Shown one piece after another: positions 8,759-18,515 of a stretch of DNA of 64,000 nucleotides. Both the position numbers and the translations under genes were made by a program. Where the stretch lies: the NCBI RefSeq assembly GCF_004115155.1, contig NZ_RDSM01000003.1, forward strand, positions 992,001 to 1,056,000. Direction: 5' to 3'. A model generated the notes under the pieces. It saw nothing but the letters and a program-made list of their open reading frames with translations, was not told where the DNA came from and made no database searches. The DNA is from Granulicella sibirica (GTDB lineage: Bacteria > Acidobacteriota > Terriglobia > Terriglobales > Acidobacteriaceae). Within the stretch, counting starts at the first letter, position 1. Each line of letters begins with the position of its first letter.

Positions 8759-9736
8759 CTAAGCTCCGCTCATCAAGATTGGCAGCGTAGGCGTCTTCGA
8801 GCCACCACTATCCTCCACCGTGATCCCGAACGCCTTCGCTTCGACGCCCTTCGCCAGCTTCGTCGAGATCAGGTTCGCGTACCCCTTCGCATCCGGCTGG
8901 AACGTCCCCACCGGAACCGGCGCCTTGCCGTCCGCCGGGATCAGCCACAACTCGTAGACTTTGTAGGTGTTTAGAGGAGCCATATTCGTCGCGGCGAAGA
9001 TCAGCACGCCCTTTTCCGCCGAGTACGTCGTTCGTCCGACCGGAACAACCGGTGCTCCAGTCTTCGCCAGCGTGACGCGCTTCGCAGTCTGATCGGTCAT
9101 CGCACTCAGCACATCACGCGCTGTGCCCACTTCCGAAGCCTCGGCGGTCGCCGTAGCCAGATCGCCCGCTTGGCTTGTCAGGGTGGCTTTCATCGCGTTG
9201 CGCTGCTGGTAAAGATCGATCGTCGTCACGGCGAGTCCGGCGGCAACAGCCCAGCCAACCCACGGAAGCGCGCGTTCGCGGAACGGTTTCGCCGCTGGGA
9301 ACTGAAGCACTTGCGGAGCCACTACAGATGCCGCCTTGGCGCTCGTATCCTCTGCAGCTTCAGGCGCCTTCCCGGACGAGTTGTACGTATCCGTTCCCAA
9401 GGCCTGTTCCTTGCCAAGCTGCACGCTCTGCAACGCAGCGGTTGCCGCCGCTACCGCCGCGAACGAGGGCGCGGGAGGCTTTAGCAGATCAACGGGCTTT
9501 TCTTTACGCTCCTGCTCGACTGCCTTTAAGAAGCGCGCACGTGCCTTCGCTGGTGGAGCCTGCATCTCGGTCGACATCGCGAGCCCCGCGAGGTCTCCCT
9601 GGATCCTGGCAAGTTCTTTCTGGGCCGCGAAGTTATTTTCAAGAAACCGTGCCACTGCCTGGGTCTCTTCGGGAGACAACAACTGCATTGCAAAGAGGGT
9701 GAGGTCTTCCGCATCGATTTGTTCTGGCGTGTTCAT
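8759..9736 (-). CDS. RskA-like transmembrane anti-sigma factor
   Basis: The protein has 325 residues. An N-terminal helical anti-sigma region (LTLFAMQLLSPEETQAVARFLE...) and an Ala/Pro-rich linker come first. A single transmembrane segment (WVGWAVAAGLAVTTI, about residue 163) and an extracytoplasmic RskA C-terminal domain with YKVYELWLIPADGKAPVPVGTF follow. No HxxxCxxC zinc motif is visible, as in RskA. It inhibits its cognate sigma factor until released by a membrane signal (family knowledge). Its ATG overlaps the stop codon of the sigma gene as ATGA, so the two are translationally coupled. Confidence 0.88.
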   Translation of the reverse strand: MNTPEQIDAEDLTLFAMQLLSPEETQAVARFLENNFAAQKELARIQGDLAGLAMSTEMQAPPAKARARFLKAVEQERKEKPVDLLKPPAPSFAAVAAATAALQSVQLGKEQALGTDTYNSSGKAPEAAEDTSAKAASVVAPQVLQFPAAKPFRERALPWVGWAVAAGLAVTTIDLYQQRNAMKATLTSQAGDLATATAEASEVGTARDVLSAMTDQTAKRVTLAKTGAPVVPVGRTTYSAEKGVLIFAATNMAPLNTYKVYELWLIPADGKAPVPVGTFQPDAKGYANLISTKLAKGVEAKAFGITVEDSGGSKTPTLPILMSGA

Positions 9737-10299
9737 GATTGGAAGGCCTTTCTCAGTGTCAACAGCGCACTGCGTATTCTGGTTTTTACTGTTCCAAGGG
9801 GATCGCCGGTCATTTCAGCGATCTCCGAATGCGTCAACCCATCAAAGAATGCCATTTCCAACATCTTTCTCTGTTCTTTTGGCAGAAGCTGTATCGCTCC
9901 TCGTGCCTTTTCCATCATGTTGTTCCGCTCCGCCTCGTCCGCAAGGTTGTACGGGGAGGCAAGCGCTATATCGTCCACATTGTCCGTCGGTTTCTTTCGA
10001 CGCAATTGATCGATCGATCGATTGCGCGAAACCACCGCAAGCCACCCGCCAAGGCTCCCTCGAGTTGCCATGAAGCTGTCCGGATTGCGCCAGACCTGCA
10101 TGAAAATTTCCTGCAATACATCCTCGGCGGATGCGGGATCTCGCAGGACCCGCAGCGCGACCGAGTAAACCACTTTCGAATAGCGATCAAACAAGGCAGC
10201 CATCGCCTGTTCATCGCCGAGTTGAACCAAGGCCAAGAGGGAAGTGTCGTCCTGCGTACTTCCCGCCGGTATGCCTTGCAATCCCGTTTCTCTATACAT
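9733..10299 (-). CDS. ECF RNA polymerase sigma factor (SigK-like)
   Basis: The protein has 188 residues. Sigma region 2 covers about residues 25-95 (ALFDRYSKVVYSVALRVL, then DVLQEIFMQVWRNPDSF and WLAVVSRNRSIDQLRRKK). Region 4 covers about 130-185 (LPKEQRKMLEMAFFDGLTHSEIAEMTGDPLGTVKTRIRSAL), ending in the helix-turn-helix for the -35 element. The downstream overlapping RskA-like gene identifies its regulator, and such pairs usually autoregulate. The 223-bp gap to the divergent tlyA gene must hold both promoters; I could not pick out a confident -35/-10 pair. Confidence 0.92.
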   Translation of the reverse strand: MYRETGLQGIPAGSTQDDTSLLALVQLGDEQAMAALFDRYSKVVYSVALRVLRDPASAEDVLQEIFMQVWRNPDSFMATRGSLGGWLAVVSRNRSIDQLRRKKPTDNVDDIALASPYNLADEAERNNMMEKARGAIQLLPKEQRKMLEMAFFDGLTHSEIAEMTGDPLGTVKTRIRSALLTLRKAFQS

Positions 10300-10522
10300 G
10301 GAGACGCACCCGAACCCGTTACAGATTGCGAATCAAACAAATCTTTTCACACCAGGCACACCGAACGCCGGGCAAAAGTAGAGGATCGCGTAGACAACGC
10401 GGCGTTCGCGACCGTCGAGGAGAACGCCAGTGTACGTTATCCTGCCGACCAACGCCTCCTGTAACCTGATACTGAGCGCCACTCGTCCAACATTCTTTTG
10501 AGGCTGTGAAGAAATCAAGACC

Positions 10523-11278
10523 ATGAAAATCCGCCTCGACAAGCTACTCGTCGACCAGTCGTTGGCCGCCTCTCGCGAGCGGGCCCAGGCCCTCATCCTC
10601 GCTGGACGCGTCCTCGTCGATGAGCAGAAAGTCGAGAAGCCTGGCACCCCGGTCGACCCAGCCGCAACCCTTCGCCTCCTCGGCTCCGACCTCCGTTACG
10701 TCAGCCGCGGCGGCCTCAAGCTCGAAGCGGCCCTGAAGCACTGGAAGATCGACCTAACCGGCCAGCCGTGCCTCGACATCGGAGCCTCTACCGGAGGCTT
10801 CACCGACTGCATGCTGCAGCACGGAGCTTCGCACGTCCTTGCAGTCGACACCGGATACGGCCAGATCGCCGCAACGCTCCGCGACGATCCCCGCGTCAGC
10901 CTGCGCGAACGCTGCAACGCCCGACTCCTGAACCCCGGCGAACTCCTCCCCGATGGCCCCGTCCCCATCTTCCTCGCCATGGACGTCTCTTTCATCTCCG
11001 CAACCCTCGTTCTCGGTCCTGTCCTTGCCGCCATCGCCCCACTAGGCGAGTCCTGGAAGGGAAGCGCCGTCCTCCTCGTCAAGCCCCAGTTCGAGGCCGG
11101 CCGCGAAGCCATCGGCAAAGGGGGCATCGTGCGCGATCCCGCCGCCCGCCAGTTCGCTATCGACCGGGTCCACGATGCCGTCCTCGCCCTTCATGGGCAT
11201 CACACCGACATCATCGACTCCCCCATCCACGGCATGGAAGGCAATCACGAGTATCTCCTGCGCGCTGTTTTTGGCTGA
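10523..11278 (+). CDS. tlyA: TlyA-family rRNA 2'-O-methyltransferase (S4 plus FtsJ-like domains)
   Basis: The protein has 251 residues. An S4 RNA-binding domain (MKIRLDKLLVDQSLAASRERAQALILAGRVLVD) occupies residues 1-60. A Rossmann methyltransferase domain follows, with the AdoMet motif CLDIGASTGGFTDCML near residue 85 and a catalytic-site segment around LAMDVSFISATL and LLVKPQFEAGRE. TlyA methylates C1409 of 16S and C1920 of 23S rRNA in mycobacteria, while the shorter type I lacks part of this activity; the exact target here is inferred. It lies 63 bp upstream of nadK in the same direction, an arrangement seen in several bacteria. Confidence 0.92.
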   Translation: MKIRLDKLLVDQSLAASRERAQALILAGRVLVDEQKVEKPGTPVDPAATLRLLGSDLRYVSRGGLKLEAALKHWKIDLTGQPCLDIGASTGGFTDCMLQHGASHVLAVDTGYGQIAATLRDDPRVSLRERCNARLLNPGELLPDGPVPIFLAMDVSFISATLVLGPVLAAIAPLGESWKGSAVLLVKPQFEAGREAIGKGGIVRDPAARQFAIDRVHDAVLALHGHHTDIIDSPIHGMEGNHEYLLRAVFG

Positions 11279-11341
11279 GAGAACCGCAAAAACACGTCCC
11301 TATGACATCGCACCCCACGTAAGCCGTTACACTGGAGCCAA

Positions 11342-12202
11342 ATGCACCTGGCAGCGATCATCTCGAAGCCCCAGAAGCCCGAACTGGCCACGATCATCCC
11401 GGAGCTCGTCGCATGGCTCAAAACCCACGACTACGACGCCATTCTGGATTCAGAAAGTGCCCCATACGCAGGGCAGAAATTCAAGAGCTGCCCCCGTACC
11501 GAACTGCCGAAGCACAAGCCTACGCTGGTCATCGTCCTCGGGGGCGACGGCACCCTCCTCTCTGCCGCCCGCGCGTTCGCCAAAGAAGAGCCGCCCATTC
11601 TCTCCATCAACCTGGGCTCTCTCGGCTTCCTAACCGAGATTCCCTTGGCCGATCTCTACTCCGCTCTCGAATCCTGGATGGCCGGCACCGCACCGATCGA
11701 CGTCCGCAACATGATGTGCGGACGCCTCGTGCGCAACGGAGAGATCATCCGCCAGTGGGAGATCCTCAACGACGTCGTGGTTTCCAAGGGAACTATCGCC
11801 CGCATGGCTGATTTCACCGTCGAGATCGACGGCCAACTCGTCGCCACCTTCCGCGCAGACGGCGTCATTGTTTCCACCCCGACCGGTTCCACCGCCTACA
11901 ATCTCGCGGCCAACGGCCCCATCATGATGCCCATGGTGAACGCGATGGTGATCAACCCCATCTGCCCTCACCTTCTCACCCTTCGTCCGATCGTCGTCTC
12001 CGGTGACGTCAACGTGACCATCCACATCGAGGGCGTCCCAAACCAGACGATACTCACCGCCGACGGCCAGGAGGCCGTGGAGCTGGCCCTGGGTGACGAG
12101 GTTCATTGTTGCCGCTCCAAGTACAGCGTTCGCCTGCTCCGCCTCCACCAGAACGGCCTCTTCAACGTCCTCCGCTCCAAACTAAAGTGGGGGGAGCGCT
12201 AA
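11342..12202 (+). CDS. nadK: NAD kinase
   Basis: This 286-residue cytoplasmic enzyme phosphorylates NAD to NADP. The diagnostic GGDGTLLSAAR motif is near residue 68, followed by the INLGSLGFLTE loop. The conserved NDVVVSKG, a DGVIVSTPTGSTAYNLAANGP segment that forms the NAD site, and LRPIVVSGD follow. The length is typical of bacterial NadK. It probably shares a transcript with tlyA. The stop codon overlaps the stop of the convergent cyclase gene. Confidence 0.96.
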   Translation: MHLAAIISKPQKPELATIIPELVAWLKTHDYDAILDSESAPYAGQKFKSCPRTELPKHKPTLVIVLGGDGTLLSAARAFAKEEPPILSINLGSLGFLTEIPLADLYSALESWMAGTAPIDVRNMMCGRLVRNGEIIRQWEILNDVVVSKGTIARMADFTVEIDGQLVATFRADGVIVSTPTGSTAYNLAANGPIMMPMVNAMVINPICPHLLTLRPIVVSGDVNVTIHIEGVPNQTILTADGQEAVELALGDEVHCCRSKYSVRLLRLHQNGLFNVLRSKLKWGER

Positions 12203-13734
12203 GACGCCTCAGCAGGCGACCCATCGCCGATCAGCTTCGGACGCGCTCTCTCGATGAGGAACTCCGGAAACGACGGCGGCGCCTTCTGAAAATACACGTG
12301 ATACCTCCGAACAAAGGCCGGGGGCGGTGTTTCCGAGGAATCTCCGATGAGTTTTGTTAGTACTCCGTTGGCGAAGTACATGTCATATTCTCTCTTCTCT
12401 TTCGTAAGGACCTTTCCTCTATAACTGCAATCGAAGAAGTCCTTCACTCGCGAGTACGTCCGCTCCGAGATATTGATGCGATTCGCCTGACCTGACGACT
12501 CCATGCGGGAGCTGAAGTTCACTGTGTCGCCCCAGATATCGAAGGCGAACTTATTGATTCCTACCACGCCTGCCACCACCGGCCCCGTGTGAATCCCGAT
12601 CCGAATCTTCCACTCGATCCCGTGTTTAGACTTCGCCCGCTCCTCTACGACGCGCAGCATTTCGAACGCCGCCATCACCATGTCCACGGGATGAGCCGGG
12701 TTGCGCACTGGAAGCCCACTGATGCACATGTAGCTGTCGCCGATCGTCTTCATCTTTTCCAGCCGGTAGCGAGTCACGATCTGGTCGAAGGCCGTAAAGT
12801 AGTCGTCCAACACCGCCACTAGTTCCTCCGCCGCCATCGACTCGGTCGAAACCGTGAATCCCACGAAGTCTGTAAACAGGATCGTCACATCTTCAAAATA
12901 CTTAGGAGAGACCATCCCTTTCGTACGCAACTCATCGGCGACCTCGCCCGGAAGAATGTTCAGTAGCAGCGATTCCGACATCCTTTGTTGCACGACTAGC
13001 TTGTCGCTCACCAGCACACGAGATAGCACAACCGAAAGTAAGTTTCCGATGGAATTTAACACCGTTCTTGAAAGGCACGAGCCGCACAGACCGAAAGCTC
13101 CCGTGGTATCTTCGCCCATGTCGATGGGGACGATCGACACTCCGCTGCTTCCGTTGTCGTAAACTGCTTTGCTCTTACTCGTTGCGAGTAAAAGGTCCTC
13201 GGTGATCGCGGCGGATTCGCCTCCCCGATAGGTCATCTGTCCCGGGACGTAAAATGCGGAACCTGTCATCCCGAAGATCGGCATGCTTCGATTCGTCGCA
13301 ATCCACACTGTTGCCTGAAGATTGTCAGTCACGAGCATGGCTTCTCCAAGCTCATTGAGCTGCTCGGTCTGACGTTTTCGCTCCAGCGCTATCTCTGTCT
13401 GCTGCCTTGCTCTTAACTCCGTCGCGCTGACTACAAGCGCCGTTATCAGGAACGAGATGACCGCCACAAAAGCTTCCGGATCACGTACCTTGAAGCTTCG
13501 CCTCGGCTGCTCGAAGTAATACAGAAACATCACTGCTCCCACAACCGAAGCCGTCACGGCGGGCATGCGATCCCATCGCGTAGCGAAGAAGAGAATCAGG
13601 AGAAGCACGGAGTACGTAACGGTCGTGTTTCGGAGGTGAGGAAAGTGGGACTCAACCCTAAGCGTGAGTGCCACCGCACCAACCGCCACGACTGTCCGAG
13701 CGATACGCGTCCACCACGGTCCCGTCAAATTCAT
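12199..13734 (-). CDS. Membrane class III adenylate/guanylate cyclase with DUF4118-like N-terminus
   Basis: About 511 residues from ATG 13734; the open frame extends 16 codons further to 13782. Four closely spaced hydrophobic helices at the N-terminus resemble the KdpD-type DUF4118 domain. A short helical linker (RARQQTEIALERKRQTEQLNELG) and a GAF-like middle segment follow. The C-terminal class III cyclase domain has ILFTDFVGFT (metal-binding Asp), KTIGDSYMCISG and a NKFAFDIWGDTVNFSSRMES segment. It should make cAMP or cGMP; base specificity cannot be called safely by eye. A Crp-family regulator lies at 53.9 kb, but nothing links the two. Confidence 0.88.
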   Translation of the reverse strand: MNLTGPWWTRIARTVVAVGAVALTLRVESHFPHLRNTTVTYSVLLLILFFATRWDRMPAVTASVVGAVMFLYYFEQPRRSFKVRDPEAFVAVISFLITALVVSATELRARQQTEIALERKRQTEQLNELGEAMLVTDNLQATVWIATNRSMPIFGMTGSAFYVPGQMTYRGGESAAITEDLLLATSKSKAVYDNGSSGVSIVPIDMGEDTTGAFGLCGSCLSRTVLNSIGNLLSVVLSRVLVSDKLVVQQRMSESLLLNILPGEVADELRTKGMVSPKYFEDVTILFTDFVGFTVSTESMAAEELVAVLDDYFTAFDQIVTRYRLEKMKTIGDSYMCISGLPVRNPAHPVDMVMAAFEMLRVVEERAKSKHGIEWKIRIGIHTGPVVAGVVGINKFAFDIWGDTVNFSSRMESSGQANRINISERTYSRVKDFFDCSYRGKVLTKEKREYDMYFANGVLTKLIGDSSETPPPAFVRRYHVYFQKAPPSFPEFLIERARPKLIGDGSPAEAS

Positions 13735-13801
13735 GACAACAGCGTATACGCACTGGGCTCTATCAGGTAGACACGTACCCATGTCTCGGCGGTCGAAGAC
13801 A

Positions 13802-14989
13802 TCACGTCTTTCGTTTCACTTTGCCCTTCTTCGGAAGGGCACCAGCTGGACAATCCCTCCCAAGCTCTTCGCCGGGACACCGCGTATTCATCGAGAACAG
13901 CGAAACTCTCCGCGCCAACGTGTCTTCCTCCAGTGCCGTTGGCATTATTGGAGCGATCCCTTTCCAGGCGTTCGCTTCGGCATCTCCGCTCGTTCGTCCC
14001 GATGCTATGACTGTCTCCGGAACCAACACGTTCCCCAGGTTATCGATTGCACTGATATGCGCTTCATCCAGCCTGTAGTTCAGCCACTCCGAACCAAGAT
14101 TCGCTTCCTGCATGAGGCTGCTCAACTCCGCGGAAATTTGCGTGTTCCCACCTGCTCCCCCCTGACTTACCGACGGAGCCGAACCCCAGGGATCGCGGCA
14201 GCCGACCACCCGGCAACGCATGGGATTGCTCGCCATATCCTGAACTTCAAAGGTTGCCGAGATCCAGCGGTTGAAAAGTGCCGAGACCACATGGATCCCG
14301 CCAAGTTCGTAACATGCCGGGCCAATCCGTTCGACATGTGCGCCTTGAGGTAAGTCCGCGCAGCTTGCCAGCCTGATCCAGTCCGCCTTGAACTCGACCA
14401 GTGGCGGCAGCATCTCGCTACCGGGATAAATTGTAAGATTTGCCGCAGACGATGAAGTCTTCGTGGCTGAAAGCCAATCCTTCATCGCAGGATTGACCCG
14501 AACCTCCTCGCAGATGGTTCTGCCGGAATATCGTGTCCTGCAATCCCACGAAGCCTCTCGAGAAGCAGACGTTGACCCCGCTTGTGCGGGAGCTGGATGG
14601 ACGGCATCGCTGCCCAAGTCTTCCCGTATGACTCTCGCGCCAGTAGGGCGAGCATCCGGTTGCTCAGTCCACTCCTCCCACGTAATTGCAGGAGTGCCGC
14701 TTACATTATCGGAACATGTCGCTGCGACAAAGATCTGCCATGCCATTTGTTCGCCCGAAATCTCCGGATCCACAGGGAACCGACACGGGGCGGACAGCGG
14801 AACCCTGTTGGAATCCGCATAGACGATATGTTCTTGCACAACGGGTTGAAAACCCGCCACGCTCTTCGAGAGCAGCACGGCGGCAAACGCAATAAGGACA
14901 ACGACGGCGTACATGGGGCAAAGCCGCATAGGACAAAAGATCTCCGCGTGTTGATTTGTCCAAACGTGACCTGACCGATCGGGATTCAT
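13802..14989 (-). CDS. Exported protein of unknown function, cysteine-containing
   Basis: 395 residues if started at ATG 14989. Starts at 14929 or 14914 would place the hydrophobic segment YAVVVLIAFAAVLLSKSVA directly at the N-terminus and make it a signal peptide or anchor. The rest is soluble-looking, with paired cysteines scattered through it (PCRFPVD, ATCSDN, DCRTRYSGRTICEE, SCADLPQ, ACYELGG, RCRVVGCRD), consistent with disulfides outside the cytoplasm. The C-terminus is basic (KKGKVKRK). I do not recognise the family. It lies alone upstream of the cyclase on the same strand. The 225 bp between it and the ABC ATPase stop shows no feature I can name. Confidence 0.6.
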   Translation of the reverse strand: MNPDRSGHVWTNQHAEIFCPMRLCPMYAVVVLIAFAAVLLSKSVAGFQPVVQEHIVYADSNRVPLSAPCRFPVDPEISGEQMAWQIFVAATCSDNVSGTPAITWEEWTEQPDARPTGARVIREDLGSDAVHPAPAQAGSTSASREASWDCRTRYSGRTICEEVRVNPAMKDWLSATKTSSSAANLTIYPGSEMLPPLVEFKADWIRLASCADLPQGAHVERIGPACYELGGIHVVSALFNRWISATFEVQDMASNPMRCRVVGCRDPWGSAPSVSQGGAGGNTQISAELSSLMQEANLGSEWLNYRLDEAHISAIDNLGNVLVPETVIASGRTSGDAEANAWKGIAPIMPTALEEDTLARRVSLFSMNTRCPGEELGRDCPAGALPKKGKVKRKT

Positions 14990-15214
14990 TCGGATGCAGC
15001 GTGCGAATTCTCGGAAGGGCTTGTTACCAGAACAGGAAATGCATGCTGAATCGGGAAGCCAGCGAACTTTTCAAAGAACCTGTATCCCGGCCAAAACCTG
15101 GTAAGCCTACTGTGCCGGATGCCTCTGTGTACTCCGCGAGGTGGGGGCTGTCAAAAGAATTCGACCGGAGCGACACTAGAAGCGGCCGAACTTTCCCACG
15201 CGTTCTGCCGGAAT

Positions 15215-15958
15215 CTAACGCAGCGTCACGATGCCTCGAGCAGGGTGGCAGAAGACCTTGCCATGACTCAACGCGATCCGTCGTCCAGCCAACCCGGCCA
15301 TCTCCGGATCATGCGTCACCATTACGATCGTGTGCCCGTTCCGATGCAGATCCCCAAGCAATCCCGCCACGATCTTCTGATTCGCTGCATCGAGATTTCC
15401 CGTCGGCTCGTCCGCCAGCAGAATTGGCGGATGGTTGATCAGCGCCCGCGCGATGCACACTCTTTGCTGCTCCCCGCCTGACAACTCACTCGGCAGATGC
15501 TCCGCCCGCTTGCCTAGTCCCACCCGCTCCAGAGCCTCGCGTGCCTGCCCTTCATCCGTCATCGAGTGAAAGTACTGCGCCAGCATGACGTTCTCAAGGG
15601 CCGACAAATAGGGAATCAGATGAAACTGCTGAAAGATAAAACCGATCTTGTCCGCGCGAAAGCGATCCAGTTCCCCCGCCGTCATGGAGGCCACGTTCGT
15701 TCCGTCGATCGACAACTGCCCTGCCGTTGGTCGGTCCAGGCACCCAAGCATATTTACCAGCGTGCTCTTGCCCGAGCCGGAAGGCCCCGTGATCGCAACC
15801 CACTCCCCAGCCACAATCGAGAAGGTCGCGTCGTCGAGCGCCCGCACGGTTCCGCTCCGCCCCGCGTAGTCCCGCGTCACACTTTCGAGTGCAATCACCG
15901 CGCACTCAGGACGCGTGGTCTCCGTCACAAAATCCCGCTTCTGCGTCGCCATCATCAA
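15215..15958 (-). CDS. ABC transporter ATP-binding protein (MacB/LolD-type) of the iron locus
   Basis: This 247-residue ATPase has Walker A GPSGSGKST, Q-loop FIFQQFHLIPYLSA, signature LSGGEQQRV, Walker B ILLADEPTGNLDA and the H-loop VMVTHDP. The LSGGEQQR/ADEPTGNLD pattern is that of ATPases serving FtsX-fold permeases. It is the last gene of a minus-strand run of FTR1-DUF2318, two permeases and this ATPase, eight bases after the second permease. Three consecutive ATGs (15958, 15955, 15952) follow a GAGGG ribosome-binding site. By analogy with P19/FetMP-associated loci it should energise periplasmic iron handling; this is inference from context. Confidence 0.9.
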   Translation of the reverse strand: MMMATQKRDFVTETTRPECAVIALESVTRDYAGRSGTVRALDDATFSIVAGEWVAITGPSGSGKSTLVNMLGCLDRPTAGQLSIDGTNVASMTAGELDRFRADKIGFIFQQFHLIPYLSALENVMLAQYFHSMTDEGQAREALERVGLGKRAEHLPSELSGGEQQRVCIARALINHPPILLADEPTGNLDAANQKIVAGLLGDLHRNGHTIVMVTHDPEMAGLAGRRIALSHGKVFCHPARGIVTLR

Positions 15959-15966
15959 TCCCTCGC

Positions 15967-17187
15967 CTATTCGCCCTTCAATAGTGCCGCCGGCTCCAAA
16001 CCGCGCAGCACCCTCGCAGGAAACAAAGCTGCAACCACAGCAATGAACCCGTTCAGCAGAATCACCGCCGGAAGTACCTGCAGTCGGGGCAGCGTGGCCG
16101 TATGAAAGTTCAGTTCGCTGATCAGCAGAGCCATCCCTGACCCAATCACGAACCCCACTACGACTCCCGCAAGCGCGATTACCAACGCCTCCAGCAGAAA
16201 CATCCCGACGAGCTGCCCCTGTGACCCTCCGAGCGCCTTCATCAGTGCGAAGTCTCTCCGCCTCTCCAGCACGCTCGCGGACATCGTCGCCAAAACCGAC
16301 ACCCCAACCGTCATCGCGATCAGAAGCACCGCCCCATACATCAGCGCATGCGTCCTCTCAACGATCCGCGATTCTCCCTCCACCAACTGCCGCACTGGCT
16401 GGACCTGCATGCCCTTCAGCTCGCTGCGCATTCGATCGATCGACGCCTGCACCTTCGCTGCACCCCCAGGGACCTGCACTTCGATAACGCCCGCCCCCGC
16501 ACCCGTCCATTTCGTAAACGCCGCCATCGGCATGTAGATCCGGCTGTCCTCATCCCCGCCAGTCTTAACCGTTCCGACTCCGCGCAGCACGATCTCTTTC
16601 CCTGCAAACATCAGCTTAACGTCTTGCGTATCCGCGACGAAGTTAGCCGCCCTCACCCCTAGTAGCGCATCCTCCGTACCGATCGGCCAAGCGCTCACCT
16701 GCCACCACGCATCCAGCTTCCGCGCGTCATTGAAATCCGTCCCCACAACGACCACCGGCGATCCCCGATCCGTCGTCGCCACCGCGTACCCGAACTCGGC
16801 CCCAATCGCGTCCGGCCCCGCCTCCTGCAACACCCTCGTCGTCGCATTTGCGGGCAAACTCTCCGAGGTAACCGTATCGATCGGCGCCGGCGCACCCGCA
16901 GCGCCATCGACCTCGCCCGTAGGAGCCGCCGTCACTACGACGTTCGCTCCGAAGCTCCGGAACTCGTGATGCAGCTTCGCATCCAGATCCGCATACAAGG
17001 TCAGCAGAGCCGTAGCCACCGCCGCCGATACCGTAAGCGCCACCAGCGCGCTCATCGTTCGCGCCTTCCGGTGAATCAACGAACGCCGCAACATCCGCGA
17101 CAGGCTCAACTCAAGCCCACGCCTCTGAAGAGGTCGCTCGCCGGGAGGAGCCGAAGCAGCCGAACCCTCCGTCGCCACCGCCATCAC
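15967..17187 (-). CDS. FtsX/MacB-fold ABC permease, second copy in the iron locus
   Basis: The protein has 406 residues. One N-terminal transmembrane helix (residues ~45-66) is followed by a large periplasmic MacB_PCD-like region (~70-270) and three C-terminal helices typical of FtsX permeases. Those helices include the conserved cytoplasmic loop SVLERRRDFALMKALGGSQGQLVGMFLLEA. The last residues, LEPAALLKGE, are the usual tail of this family. Its start overlaps the stop of the preceding permease by four bases, so the two are coupled and probably form a heterodimer. No substrate-binding motif is evident. Confidence 0.88.
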   Translation of the reverse strand: MMAVATEGSAASAPPGERPLQRRGLELSLSRMLRRSLIHRKARTMSALVALTVSAAVATALLTLYADLDAKLHHEFRSFGANVVVTAAPTGEVDGAAGAPAPIDTVTSESLPANATTRVLQEAGPDAIGAEFGYAVATTDRGSPVVVVGTDFNDARKLDAWWQVSAWPIGTEDALLGVRAANFVADTQDVKLMFAGKEIVLRGVGTVKTGGDEDSRIYMPMAAFTKWTGAGAGVIEVQVPGGAAKVQASIDRMRSELKGMQVQPVRQLVEGESRIVERTHALMYGAVLLIAMTVGVSVLATMSASVLERRRDFALMKALGGSQGQLVGMFLLEALVIALAGVVVGFVIGSGMALLISELNFHTATLPRLQVLPAVILLNGFIAVVAALFPARVLRGLEPAALLKGE

Positions 17188-18515
17188 CCCTCCTCCCGCA
17201 GAATCGCCGAAGGACTCCGCGAAAGGGCGGCACGGATCGAAGGCGTACTCCCCGCCATCGCCACAATCAGCCCAAGCCCAACCACAACCGGAAGCAGCAC
17301 AGGAATAAACACTGCGGAAAAGCCAGGCCAGTGCGCCCCGCCACTGTCCTCAAAGATTCTCGCCCCAAGCCACGCCGCCAGCCCGCACCCCGCCATGTAC
17401 CCCACCGTGCCCGCCGCCACCGCCAGCAACCCCGTCTCGGCATAGAACAGCAGCGCAATCGCACCCTTACCCGCGCCCAGCGACCGCATCAACCCAATCT
17501 CCCGCCGCCGTTCGAGCACCGCCGTTGCCATAGCCGCGCTCACAGCAAACCCAGCCGCCAGCAGCGCCGCCCCGCTCACCAGCCACATCAAGCCGCCAAT
17601 CTTATCCAGCACCGAGCCTTCGCTCTGCTCCACCTGCCGCACCTGCTCCGCCCGGGCCCCCGGAATCGCCTCGCGAATCTGGTACGCAATCGAGTTCGCA
17701 TACGGACGGCAGTACCAGATCTCCTTCATCTTCGGCGTCAGCGTATCCGGATCCTTCCGCGCAAAGCTATCCTCCGGCTTCGTCCGCGCACTGATCTCCA
17801 CCCGCGAGACCGCACCCGGCAGACCTGCCATCGCCTGCGCCTCAAGCAGCGGCATCAGGATCTCGTCATCGGTAGCATCCCCCGCCGAAACAATCCCGCT
17901 CACCACAACCGAAAGAGCGCCTGTCGCGCCAGGGGAGGGAAGCGAAGCCTCGAAAGCATCCCCGACCTTCAGGCCCATCCGCGAAGCCAGCCCCTGCCCC
18001 ACCACAACCTCGGTCTTACCCGAACCGTCTTCAGCAGGCCAAGCTCCCTGCATCTTCCACACCGGGTGAAGGCCCACAGCCCCCGTCTTCAACGAAGACG
18101 CTCCATTCGTCAGCGTATGCGCGAACCAAAGTCCAACAGCCGGAGCGTTGAACGCCACCCCACCCGCCGTCGTCCCACGGACCTTGAACGCAAGCTCCGG
18201 GCTCACCCCGGTGATGTTGTTCCCCCAGAAGATCCCCTCCAGCTTCGGCAGGTCCGATTCCTTCAGATAGGACCCGCCACTCGCCGGCTTCAGGCTCACC
18301 CCACCCACCTTCACCTCGAGCTGATCCGCCGAAGGAGTCACGACGATGTTTGCCCCATACACCGCCAGCTCTTTGTGAATCCTGTCCCCAATGGTCGTAG
18401 CCAACGCCAGCATCGCCGTCACCGCCGTCGTCCCAAGCAGAATCGCCACCCCGGCAAGCGCCTTCCTCCGCCGCTGACGGACGAAGCTCTCCATCAGCAG
18501 CCGGAAGAACATCAC
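17184..18515 (-). CDS. FtsX/MacB-fold ABC permease, first copy in the iron locus
   Basis: The protein has 443 residues with one N-terminal helix after a basic MESFVRQRRRKAL segment. A long periplasmic domain containing GANIVVTPSADQLEVKVGG follows. Three C-terminal transmembrane helices surround ATAVLERRREIGLMRSLGAGKGAI. It is more divergent from the second permease than a recent duplicate would be. Overlaps of four bases at both ends, with the FTR1-DUF2318 gene and the next permease, show one transcription unit. Family knowledge: FtsX-fold pairs of this kind accompany FTR1/P19 iron systems, where their mechanism is unresolved. Confidence 0.88.
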   Translation of the reverse strand: MMFFRLLMESFVRQRRRKALAGVAILLGTTAVTAMLALATTIGDRIHKELAVYGANIVVTPSADQLEVKVGGVSLKPASGGSYLKESDLPKLEGIFWGNNITGVSPELAFKVRGTTAGGVAFNAPAVGLWFAHTLTNGASSLKTGAVGLHPVWKMQGAWPAEDGSGKTEVVVGQGLASRMGLKVGDAFEASLPSPGATGALSVVVSGIVSAGDATDDEILMPLLEAQAMAGLPGAVSRVEISARTKPEDSFARKDPDTLTPKMKEIWYCRPYANSIAYQIREAIPGARAEQVRQVEQSEGSVLDKIGGLMWLVSGAALLAAGFAVSAAMATAVLERRREIGLMRSLGAGKGAIALLFYAETGLLAVAAGTVGYMAGCGLAAWLGARIFEDSGGAHWPGFSAVFIPVLLPVVVGLGLIVAMAGSTPSIRAALSRSPSAILREEG